Positions 1 through 5,992 of a stretch of DNA of 7,580 nt are shown here, piece by piece; position 1 is the first letter of the stretch, and every line of letters starts with the position of its first letter. Position numbers and translations under genes: made by a program. The notes beneath the pieces were generated by a model. The model was given only the letters and a program-made list of their open reading frames with translations, was not told where the DNA came from and did not search any database. This DNA is from Deltaproteobacteria bacterium. Its GTDB lineage: Bacteria > Desulfobacterota > Desulfobulbia > Desulfobulbales > SURF-16. The stretch is taken from NCBI GenBank assembly GCA_029939635.1, contig JAOZSN010000053.1, positions 1-7,580 of the forward strand, read 5' to 3'.

Positions 1-1153
1 CATCACCACCAGCCTCAAGGCTCTGGGCCAGGTAATAGCTGGTATGCCAACTGCCTGGGTCAAGGTTTCGGGCCATTTTGAGCTGTTTTTGGGCTTCTTT
101 TATACGGCCCTGCTTCATAAAAACAATGCCTAAATCCGTCTTTAAAATAGACTTATCAGGGAAAAAGTCCATCACCAGGCGCAACTCTTTTTCTGCTGCG
201 TCCCACTCAGCCTCATTGGCATAGGCCAGACAGAGTCCATAGCGAGCAATGGCCTTGTCAAAACCATTTTTGGCCTGGCGAACCTTCTTACGATAACTGC
301 TTTTCAGTTTTAGAGGATCCTTGGTGTAAGAACTGACTCGACATTTAATACGCTGAAAGGCAAACTGATCTACTTGCCGAATCACTGTCGGCGGGCTGGT
401 GTGGAGAAGATCCTGCACATACCCCATACGAATCTCTGGGTTAGGATGAGTAAGCATATACTGCGGCACCTTGCCCATATTAAGTTGCTGCACCTGATAC
501 ATTTTACGCAGCATGACTACCATATCCTGGGGATCACGTTGCATGGCGAGCATATACTCATAGCCAGTACGGTCGGCCTCCTCCTCATCTTCACGGCTAA
601 AGGCCATACTCATGGCCTGACCTGTAGCCATACCCCCAGTAATAAGGGCTTGCGACAATGCACCACCACCCAAGGCAATACCTGCCAGCACCAAGGCCAG
701 GGTGGCAGCATTAATTTGGGTGGATTTTTCCAGCCGACCAGCAATATGACGACTGGTCACATGGCCGACCTCATGGGCCAACACACTGACCAACTCCCCT
801 TCAGACTTCATGGCCTCCAGCAGGCCAGAGTGCATGAAGATAAGTCCGGATGGAGCCGCAAAGGCATTAAACTCCCGATTCTTAATCACATAAAAATGAA
901 ATGAAAAAAATTGATCACCAGCAACATTGATAATCTCTGCACCCAGGCTATTTATATACTGGCTGATATCTGGCTCTTCCAGCAGGCTGAATTGACTGCG
1001 AATCACAGCTAGCATCTTTTGGCCATACTCACGCTCATCTTTCACGGAAAAGCCATGAACAGGTGAAATTGCCCAACTGAGATCAAGCCAAACAATGGAG
1101 AGAAGAACAATCAGAGAAATGAAACGCTGAGAGGGACGGGTCAATAGAGACAT
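1..1153 (-). CDS. Exported M48 family zinc metalloprotease with TPR repeats, BepA-like (partial, runs off left edge)
   Basis: I translated this frame directly: 384 codons stay open from the ATG at 1153 down to base 1, so the 3' end lies outside the window. A signal peptide is visible, with basic residues to R10, a hydrophobic stretch at about 11-25 and likely cleavage after SWA (A28). This places the enzyme in the periplasm. The peptidase M48 domain covers about residues 38-255. HEVGH (127-131) supplies two zinc histidines and the catalytic Glu. SREDEEEAD (186-194) carries the third ligand, probably E190. THPNPEIR (235-242) holds H236, which matches the conserved histidine that in E. coli BepA acts as an autoinhibitory zinc ligand. 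TPR-like helices follow from about residue 300 to the edge. BepA-type proteins assist or degrade outer-membrane beta-barrel proteins and the LptD machinery; the same role here is inferred. No strong Shine-Dalgarno precedes the ATG, but the signal peptide supports this start. An FNR-type palindrome lies 24 bp upstream. Confidence 0.93.
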   Translation of the reverse strand, partial: MSLLTRPSQRFISLIVLLSIVWLDLSWAISPVHGFSVKDEREYGQKMLAVIRSQFSLLEEPDISQYINSLGAEIINVAGDQFFSFHFYVIKNREFNAFAAPSGLIFMHSGLLEAMKSEGELVSVLAHEVGHVTSRHIAGRLEKSTQINAATLALVLAGIALGGGALSQALITGGMATGQAMSMAFSREDEEEADRTGYEYMLAMQRDPQDMVVMLRKMYQVQQLNMGKVPQYMLTHPNPEIRMGYVQDLLHTSPPTVIRQVDQFAFQRIKCRVSSYTKDPLKLKSSYRKKVRQAKNGFDKAIARYGLCLAYANEAEWDAAEKELRLVMDFFPDKSILKTDLGIVFMKQGRIKEAQKQLKMARNLDPGSWHTSYYLAQSLEAGGD

Positions 1154-1177
1154 AGAGAAAGAAGGTGAGTTTAAGGT

Positions 1178-1191
1178 TTGATTAGAATCAA
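1178..1191. promoter_or_regulatory. Perfect FNR-type palindrome TTGAT-N4-ATCAA upstream of the M48 protease gene
   Basis: The sequence TTGATTAGAATCAA matches the classical FNR/Anr core TTGAT-N4-ATCAA at every defined position. The symmetry extends one base further each side, giving 7-bp arms around a 2-bp centre (1177-1192). It lies 24 bp before the protease ATG (minus strand) and 168 bp before the recN ATG, so the protease is the likelier target. I found no convincing -35/-10 pair around it, so I cannot say whether it would activate or block transcription. An oxygen- or redox-responsive CRP/FNR-family regulator is the natural candidate; this is inference from the motif alone. Confidence 0.5.
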
Positions 1192-1273
1192 AAAAAATGT
1201 ACCTGAAAATATGTGATCGTGCATTGAAAAAAGACAGCCTTTGCCCAGCTTTACGGTTTACGGTTCTTAATGG

Positions 1274-1285
1274 ACAGTATATTGT
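1274..1285. promoter_or_regulatory. Imperfect palindrome ACAGTATATTGT upstream of recN, candidate operator
   Basis: ACAGTATATTGT is symmetrical at 10 of its 12 positions. It contains a -10-like TATATT (1278-1283) and lies 74 bp before the recN ATG. Just before it is a perfect tandem duplication of TTTACGG (1250-1263); the TTTACG of its second copy is a weak -35 candidate, but the spacing to TATATT would be only 15 bp. recN is under LexA (SOS) control in many bacteria, so an operator here is plausible. It does not match the E. coli CTGT-N8-ACAG box, and LexA sites vary greatly in deltaproteobacterial lineages. A second -10-like hexamer, TAAAAT, is at 1330-1335 without a good -35. Confidence 0.22.
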
Positions 1286-1359
1286 TAAAAAAGTTTCACG
1301 TTTCCACTAGCTAATTGCACCTTCATTGATAAAATAAAACATCAACTCAAAACTTCCGT

Positions 1360-3009
1360 ATGCTTGTAGAACTCCACATAAAAAATCTGGCTCTTATTGA
1401 TGAGCTGACCCTTAACTTTGAAAAGGGCCTTACCGTGCTCACCGGCGAAACAGGGGCCGGCAAGTCAATCATCCTACAGGCAATCCACCTGCTCTCTGGC
1501 GGTAAAGCCTCTGCCAAATGGGTGCGCAGTGGCACAGACCAGGCTGAGATCGAGGCACTTTTCGAGATCACCAGCTCTTCCCATGTCCACACCTTACTTA
1601 CGGAACAAGGGTTTTCCAGTGACGACACCCTGATCCTCAAAAGAGTGGTAAGCGGCAAGGGGCGTAGCCGCTTTTATATCAATGGTAGTCTGGCCACGGC
1701 ACGAGTCACCAGTGACATCAGTGAGCATCTGCTCTCTGTGGCCAGCCAAAACGACCATCAACTCTTACTCTCCCCGCCCTTTCAGCTCGATTTTATTGAT
1801 GGAGTGGGCAATCTCTTTGCAAAACGTTTTAAACTAGCCAATATATTTGATGAACGGCGGACAACCATCCAAGAGCTGGAAGAGTTAAATGAGGATGAAC
1901 GCAGTAAACAGCAACGCCATGATTTCCTCACCTACCAATTAAAAGAAATTAATGAAACAAACCTGCAACCAGGTGAGGATGACCAGCTTGATCTTGACAA
2001 GAACCGCTTGAAAAGCTCTGTGGAGTTAGCTCGCCTGGGCCGCAAATCATACGATGAACTGGGCAAGGCAACCCATACTCTGGCCCTGGCCCGCAAACAC
2101 CTGGAACAGATGGCCAGCTTGGACAAAGAGGCGCAACCATTGCTGGATCAGGTGGCTGAACCAAGCTATATCCTTGATGATCAAGTCCAAGAGTTGCGCT
2201 ATTACCTGGAGGCCTTACCCTCAGATCAAGGTCGCCTTGAGGAGATTGGCCAGCGTTTAGACATTATCAATCAACTCAAACGTAAATATGGCAATACCAT
2301 TGAGGAAATACTCGATTTTGCAAAACAGGCCCGCCAAGAGCTTTCTATACTTAAATCCATGGATAAAGAGCGCGAAAGACTGACCTCTAAAATTGAGAAA
2401 CTAGACACATCATATCACAAGACAGCTAAGGCTTTAAGCAAGGCACGTATGTTGGAGGCTCTTGGTCTGGCTGAAGCCATCAGTAACGAACTCTCCTCCC
2501 TCTGCCTGAAAAATGGCCGCTTTGAAATAAGCCTCACCACAGGCAAACCAAGCCGACATGGTACCGACAAGGTAAACTTTCTCTTTTCTGCCAATGTGGG
2601 AGAAGAGGTAAAACCAGTGGCCCAAATAGCCTCAGGCGGCGAATTATCTCGCCTGCTGTTGGGACTCAAAACAGTATTGGCCAAACAGGATCAGGTTGAA
2701 ACAGTAATTTTTGATGAGGTGGACAGCGGCATCAGCGGTAAAGCAGCAGAGTCAGTAGCCCGCAAAATCCGCGAGTTGGCCGACCAACAACAGGTCTTAT
2801 GTATTACCCATTTACCCCAAATTGCTGCCCTGGCTGATGACCATTATCTGGTTGAAAAGGGAGTCAATGAAGAACGCACCATCAGTAGCATACGCAAACT
2901 ATCCCAAAAACATCGCCCCACAGCCCTGGCCACCATGCTCGATGGTGATACGGTGGGGAAACATACCCTGGCCTATGTTGAGGAGTTGATGGCAAGGAGA
3001 CAATTATAA
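1360..3009 (+). CDS. recN: DNA repair ATPase RecN
   Basis: RecN is an SMC-like cytoplasmic ATPase that acts in recombinational repair of double-strand breaks, holding DNA ends or sister molecules together. The 549-residue length is normal for the family. The N-terminus MLVELHIKNLALIDEL is typical. Walker A is GETGAGKS (residues 29-36). A charged, coiled-coil-rich middle spans about 155-370 (for example ELEELNEDERSKQQ). The ABC signature is ASGGELSR (424-431). Walker B with its D-loop is VIFDEVDSGISG (449-460). The switch histidine is in CITHLPQIA (H484). The ATPase head is therefore split by the coiled coil, as expected. The ATG at 1360 has no obvious Shine-Dalgarno, but the family-typical N-terminus begins exactly there. 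The gene is divergent from the M48 protease gene and convergent with the sensor kinase gene, so it is probably transcribed alone. SOS induction is known for the family but not proven by a recognised box here. Confidence 0.97.
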   Translation: MLVELHIKNLALIDELTLNFEKGLTVLTGETGAGKSIILQAIHLLSGGKASAKWVRSGTDQAEIEALFEITSSSHVHTLLTEQGFSSDDTLILKRVVSGKGRSRFYINGSLATARVTSDISEHLLSVASQNDHQLLLSPPFQLDFIDGVGNLFAKRFKLANIFDERRTTIQELEELNEDERSKQQRHDFLTYQLKEINETNLQPGEDDQLDLDKNRLKSSVELARLGRKSYDELGKATHTLALARKHLEQMASLDKEAQPLLDQVAEPSYILDDQVQELRYYLEALPSDQGRLEEIGQRLDIINQLKRKYGNTIEEILDFAKQARQELSILKSMDKERERLTSKIEKLDTSYHKTAKALSKARMLEALGLAEAISNELSSLCLKNGRFEISLTTGKPSRHGTDKVNFLFSANVGEEVKPVAQIASGGELSRLLLGLKTVLAKQDQVETVIFDEVDSGISGKAAESVARKIRELADQQQVLCITHLPQIAALADDHYLVEKGVNEERTISSIRKLSQKHRPTALATMLDGDTVGKHTLAYVEELMARRQL

Positions 3010-3085
3010 AACGAATATCGAATACTGAATGATGGAAGATATCTTAATTAAAAAAAGTACCTTCCTTCATTATTCGACATTCGTT
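3010..3085. terminator. Long imperfect hairpin between convergent recN and kinase genes, possible bidirectional terminator
   Basis: Bases 3010-3035 pair with 3060-3085 at 22 of 26 positions (mismatches at 3017, 3025, 3030 and 3033), leaving a 24-nt AT-rich loop. The hairpin starts one base after the recN stop and ends inside the kinase stop codon, the expected place for a shared terminator of two convergent genes. It has no clean GC stem followed by a T-run outside the stem, so it is not a textbook intrinsic terminator. The loop holds the small palindrome AAGATATCTT (3036-3045) and an A-tract. Confidence 0.5.
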
Positions 3086-3099
3086 ATTCAATATTCTGT
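3013..3099. repeat. Heptad-phased inverted repeat array (GAATNNN units left, NTTCNNN units right)
   Basis: The left arm reads GAATATC, GAATACT, GAATGAT, GGAAGAT at 3013, 3020, 3027 and 3034, an exact 7-bp step. The right arm reads CTTCATT, ATTCGAC, ATTCGTT, ATTCAAT, ATTCTGT at 3065, 3072, 3079, 3086 and 3093, again a 7-bp step and the complement of the left units. Similar GAATNNN-type strings turn up between genes in various bacteria as I remember them, but I cannot confirm a named family. The right arm runs into the 3' end of the kinase gene. Degenerate TTC units (GGTTCGT, out of phase by one base) follow it. Confidence 0.75.
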
Positions 3100-5657
3100 G
3101 GTTCGTCGTTAATATTTCTCAGCCCCTCCTGCACCGCCCTTCCCAACTCTTCCAAGGTATATGGTTTTTTGATAAACCCGCTGGCTCCATGCTGCAAGAC
3201 CATTTTCACATCTTTGTTCTGGGCAAAACCGCTGGCAATAACGGCCTTCTGCTGTGGCTGATCAACCCTGATCTGCTCAAAAGTTTGCCGCCCATTAATA
3301 CCACTGCCCATGAGCATATCAAGTAAGAGCAAATCTACCGCCCTTTCTTTGACAAATACCACAGCATCCTCGCCTGACGAGACAGACTCAACCTCATAGC
3401 CCAGGGTACGTAACATCTGGCTGGCTATATCACGCTGCTGCAATTCATCATCCACCACCAGAACAAATTCACCATGGCCCTGTAGATCAGTGACAGAACT
3501 TGATATCTCTGAGATAATTTCTTCAGAAGTTGCCGGAAAAAAGAGGGTAAAACAGGTGCCATTCTCGTCACTCGTTACCTGCACAGCACCGTTATGATCG
3601 AGCATGGTATTCCATACCACGGCCAGGCCAAGGCCAGACCCACTGCGCCCCATCTCCTTTTTGGTGAAAAACGGTTCAAAGATACGTTCAAGATCTTTGG
3701 GCGCTATGCCGTGGCCATTATCATGTACCTGTAAGACAACATAGTCTCCAGGCATGACATAGAGCTTTGCCGCCAGGGTCACATCCACTGACTGAGTTCG
3801 GCTGGAAAGAGTTATAACACCCTTATCATGCATGGCCTCAGCACCATTCAGCACCAAATTCATCAGGCATTTTTTGACATGAACCGTTGAACAGGAAATA
3901 AGCAACTCCTGGGTTACAAGCTGACATTGCAATGTAACATGCTCATGGCTTGCCATAATTTTCTTATACTCAGGCGAGTCAAGAAACTGGGTCACTAATG
4001 CCCCTAAATCTGCCACCTGCCGCGAGGTGGCAGCACCCCGTGCCACCGTAAGCAAATCTGCCACCACAGCAGCAGCCCGCTGGCCAGAATGGAAAATTTC
4101 CTCCACTGTATGACGCAACGGACTATCATCAGGTAACTGTAAAAGTAGCAACTCTGGATAACTGACTATACCAGAGAGGATATTATTGAGATCATGGGCC
4201 ACACCACCCGCCATGAGACCAATGGCCTCCATTTTACTCTTCTTGCTCTTCTGCTGGCGTAATTCAAGTTCGGTTCGTAGCAGCTCATTCCGCTTGGTCA
4301 CATCCACCAAGGTCATGATAATGCGATCCTCCACCATGGTGAAGGCAAAAGCAACTTCCTTGCGGCTGCCATCTTTGCAGGTCACAGTACGTTCATGGGC
4401 CGAAATAGGCACACCATGCACCACAGCCTCACGTACCTTATCATACCAGATCACTCGCAAGTCCTGGCATTCATTTTTGTCTGGATAGGCCCTTTCGAAC
4501 CAACGATCCATGGTGGGTAAATCCTCTAAGGAATAGCCATACAATTCCTGTGCTTTGGTATTAATAAACTCTACAGTGCCATCTACGTTAAGCATGGCTA
4601 TAGGAATATGAGCATCTTTGATAAAACGGCTTAAGAAACGTTCACTCTGACGAAATTTTTGTTCCGAGCGTAGCAAAAGACGCTCATCACGGGCACTTAT
4701 GTGAGCACGAAGCAACGTGCTCACATATCCAAACAGAACCAGAATAAAAATGACAAAAATGACAAGCCAACGACGACCAAACTTCTGCACTGATGCCAGT
4801 ATCTGTTTTTCCGGAGTTGCCACCACAATTGACCAGAGATTCCCTGGCAGCTGAACCGGATAATAGACGGCATGTTTAGAGATTGATACGGTCTGTTCAT
4901 CTTTAATTTTATCATATACATAAACAGTATGGCCCTGCTCTCCCGCCATCATTTTATCAGCCATGGCAATAACGGTGGGAAATTTAGAGGAAGTCTCGAA
5001 CACAGTTTTCCCCACATGCCCTGGGACAGGACAGGAAAGTTCTAGGCCATCACGGCTTATCATCCAGGCATAGCCACCCGTACCGATGATAATATCTTCT
5101 AAATACTGTTCAGCAATTCGAGCAAAAGGGATGAGCAAGGTAAGACAACCGGCATACTTTTCATGATCAAAAATAGGCATAACTAAGGCCACAGCCTGAT
5201 AGCCCTGCACAGCTTCAAAAACATCACTAATCAAAGGGAGATGCTCCCTCATCACCTGGGCATTATGAGGCTGAGGAGAAACATCCCTGCCAATAGCATC
5301 CTCGTTATAGGGCACCGTATACATTATGTGACCAGTCGTATCTATCCTGGTTACAGCCAGCAAATTATCCTGGTTCACATGATGGAAATCCTCCAGAAAT
5401 CTGGCGCCTTGTTGATTAAATTGGACAATACTTTCATGCTTGACTAAATGCCCCAATCCCTTTTGGTAATGATCAAAAAAACTGACAATACCATGGGCTG
5501 CCTGTTTGGCAAAAACCAACTGTTGATCATTAAAAGAGGCAATGGTGCTATCGCGCACCATACGATAGGGCAAGAAAAACAAATAGCCGTTCAGGCTAAC
5601 AAAGAGGAGAAAGAGCAGGGACGTTTTCAAGACAACAGAGAGATTTTTTTTATGCAT
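3084..5657 (-). CDS. Membrane-bound hybrid sensor histidine kinase (Cache-like sensor, PAS, HisKA, HATPase, receiver)
   Basis: Numbering is from the ATG at 5657 (857 aa). A transmembrane helix at about 8-30 and another at 297-315 enclose an extracytoplasmic region of about 265 residues that looks like a double-Cache sensor (DTTGHIMYTVPYNEDAIG at 106-123; GGYAWMISRDG at 194-204). A PAS domain covers about 338-455. The HisKA box GGVAHDLNN has its phosphate-accepting histidine at H488. The ATPase domain has an N-box (NLVLNGAEAM, 600-609), DNGHGI (646-651), FEPFFTKK (660-667) and GSGLGLA (673-679). A C-terminal receiver has acidic D736/D737, phospho-acceptor D780, S809 and K831. The protein should autophosphorylate on sensing a small ligand outside the cytoplasm and pass phosphate to its own receiver. 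It lacks an HPt or DNA-binding output domain, and no partner regulator is in view. The frame can be extended 13 codons upstream to a TTG at 5696, but the ATG puts the first helix near the N-terminus and is preferred. Neither start has a clear Shine-Dalgarno. The last few codons are made from the heptad repeat. Confidence 0.93.
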   Translation of the reverse strand: MHKKNLSVVLKTSLLFLLFVSLNGYLFFLPYRMVRDSTIASFNDQQLVFAKQAAHGIVSFFDHYQKGLGHLVKHESIVQFNQQGARFLEDFHHVNQDNLLAVTRIDTTGHIMYTVPYNEDAIGRDVSPQPHNAQVMREHLPLISDVFEAVQGYQAVALVMPIFDHEKYAGCLTLLIPFARIAEQYLEDIIIGTGGYAWMISRDGLELSCPVPGHVGKTVFETSSKFPTVIAMADKMMAGEQGHTVYVYDKIKDEQTVSISKHAVYYPVQLPGNLWSIVVATPEKQILASVQKFGRRWLVIFVIFILVLFGYVSTLLRAHISARDERLLLRSEQKFRQSERFLSRFIKDAHIPIAMLNVDGTVEFINTKAQELYGYSLEDLPTMDRWFERAYPDKNECQDLRVIWYDKVREAVVHGVPISAHERTVTCKDGSRKEVAFAFTMVEDRIIMTLVDVTKRNELLRTELELRQQKSKKSKMEAIGLMAGGVAHDLNNILSGIVSYPELLLLQLPDDSPLRHTVEEIFHSGQRAAAVVADLLTVARGAATSRQVADLGALVTQFLDSPEYKKIMASHEHVTLQCQLVTQELLISCSTVHVKKCLMNLVLNGAEAMHDKGVITLSSRTQSVDVTLAAKLYVMPGDYVVLQVHDNGHGIAPKDLERIFEPFFTKKEMGRSGSGLGLAVVWNTMLDHNGAVQVTSDENGTCFTLFFPATSEEIISEISSSVTDLQGHGEFVLVVDDELQQRDIASQMLRTLGYEVESVSSGEDAVVFVKERAVDLLLLDMLMGSGINGRQTFEQIRVDQPQQKAVIASGFAQNKDVKMVLQHGASGFIKKPYTLEELGRAVQEGLRNINDEPQNIE

Positions 5658-5662
5658 TGGTA

Positions 5663-5689
5663 GGTGCCAAAAGCACGATACGGTGCCAA
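5663..5689 (-). repeat. Direct repeat TTGGCACC x2, 19 bp apart, just upstream of the kinase start
   Basis: On the minus strand TTGGCACC occurs at 5689-5682 and again at 5670-5663, ending 5 nt before the kinase ATG. The 19-bp step is close to two helical turns, a spacing often used by tandem-binding regulators. No function is known. Each copy contains TGGCAC, the first half of a sigma54 promoter, but the following GC is one base too far away in both cases. Confidence 0.3.
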
Positions 5690-5730
5690 TATTCAAAAAT
5701 TAAATTTTCCACACGACATCTTTTATCTAT

Positions 5731-5766
5731 AAATCTATCATTAAATAATACCTAATTGATAGATTT
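5731..5766. repeat. Inverted repeat with perfect 10-bp arms, operator or weak terminator
   Basis: AAATCTATCA (5731-5740) is the exact complement of TGATAGATTT (5757-5766), with a 16-nt loop. The right arm runs into T-rich sequence (5764-5768 and beyond), resembling an intrinsic terminator on the plus strand, but the stem has only two G:C pairs and no plus-strand gene ends nearby. An operator or structural element in the kinase leader is at least as likely. One TACCTA copy (5749-5754) sits in the loop. Confidence 0.4.
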
Positions 5767-5853
5767 TTCTATTTTTCTTGGCTGCGGAATAATTATCATT
5801 GCTTGGTCACTACGTCCACAAATAAGGAATTTACAAAAGCCCGAAAAAATCAT

Positions 5854-5882
5854 TTCACTTTTTCGATCAATAAGCCTATAAT
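5854..5882 (+). promoter_or_regulatory. Sigma70-type promoter for the hydrogenase operon
   Basis: The -10 hexamer TATAAT (5877-5882) is a perfect consensus match. TTCACT (5854-5859) matches the -35 consensus at 4 of 6 positions with the ideal 17-bp spacer. Transcription would start near 5889, giving a leader of roughly 100 nt before the small-subunit ATG. No correctly spaced sigma54 element was found in this region. Confidence 0.6.
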
Positions 5883-5883
5883 T

Positions 5884-5899
5884 TAGGTAGGACTACCTA
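5884..5899. promoter_or_regulatory. Perfect palindrome TAGGTAG-GA-CTACCTA over the predicted start site, candidate hydrogenase operator
   Basis: Two perfect 7-bp arms flank a 2-bp centre. The element begins 2 bp after the TATAAT box and covers the predicted transcription start, the classic position for a repressor site. A further TACCTAC half-site is at 5918-5924 in the leader, and another TACCTA is at 5749. I do not recognise the motif as the site of a named regulator. Confidence 0.5.
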
Positions 5900-5917
5900 T
5901 ATAAGTAATAAAGTATT

Positions 5918-5924
5918 TACCTAC
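5918..5924. promoter_or_regulatory. Additional TACCTAC half-site downstream of the hydrogenase operator
   Basis: TACCTAC shares its TACCTA core with the right arm of the palindrome at 5884-5899 and starts 24 bp after that arm's core. It may be an auxiliary binding site for the same unknown regulator; a chance recurrence of a hexamer in AT-rich DNA is also possible. Confidence 0.25.
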
Positions 5925-5943
5925 ATGCTGCAATAATTGCCCA

Positions 5944-5968
5944 CAAAGTTATCTTATCTGCAACTTTG
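5944..5968 (+). promoter_or_regulatory. Small stem-loop in the hydrogenase leader
   Basis: CAAAGTT (5944-5950) pairs perfectly with AACTTTG (5962-5968) around an 11-nt loop. Its right arm overlaps a perfect 10-bp palindrome TGGACGTCCA (5967-5976), which ends 4 nt before the Shine-Dalgarno. It could influence mRNA stability or ribosome access; there is no direct evidence. Confidence 0.3.
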
Positions 5969-5980
5969 GACGTCCACCAC

Positions 5981-5986
5981 AAGGAG
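5981..5986 (+). promoter_or_regulatory. Ribosome binding site of the hydrogenase small subunit
   Basis: AAGGAG lies 6 nt before the ATG at 5993. It decides the start: the in-frame upstream TTG at 5966 has no such site and would add nine residues in front of a typical Tat signal. Confidence 0.85.
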
Positions 5987-5992
5987 AAAGGC

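Larger units (their letters stand above)
5658..5992. other. Divergent intergenic region between kinase and hydrogenase operon, no gene
   Basis: This 335-bp AT-rich stretch contains no credible coding frame. It should carry the promoters of both divergent transcription units. From the kinase side it holds the TTGGCACC direct repeats, a 10-bp-arm inverted repeat (5731-5766), a 7-bp-arm inverted repeat CGAAAAA/TTTTTCG (5842-5865), the hydrogenase promoter, the TAGGTAG palindrome, a further TACCTA copy and a leader hairpin. The hexamer TACCTA or its complement occurs four times: 5749, 5884 (complement), 5894 and 5918. I could not identify a convincing promoter for the kinase. Confidence 0.8.

Noticed and set aside
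374..904. Plus-strand open frame of 176 codons opposite the M48 gene
   Set aside because: It is antisense to the HEVGH-containing protease frame, has no recognisable domain, and its composition (many His, Thr, Gln) is that of a shadow frame.
3013..3099. CRISPR-like interpretation of the heptad repeats
   Set aside because: The units are only 7 bp with no spacers of constant length, they are arranged as an inverted repeat, and no cas gene is present.
5654..5688. Sigma54-like TGGCAC elements on the minus strand near the kinase start
   Set aside because: In both copies the -24 GG and the next GC are 11 rather than 10 bases apart, and the -12 half lacks the TTGC sequence.
5658..5696. TTG-initiated 13-residue N-terminal extension of the sensor kinase
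   Set aside because: No clear ribosome site supports it, and the ATG at 5657 places the first transmembrane helix directly after a short basic N-terminus. It cannot be fully excluded.
5842..5865. Inverted repeat CGAAAAA/TTTTTCG as a terminator
   Set aside because: It contains the -35 of the hydrogenase promoter in its loop, has no T-run after it, and consists mainly of A- and T-tracts, so it is probably incidental.
5966..5992. Upstream TTG start for the hydrogenase small subunit, adding nine residues
   Set aside because: The ATG at 5993 has a strong AAGGAG at ideal distance and begins a normal Tat signal; the TTG has no ribosome site and lies in a leader hairpin.
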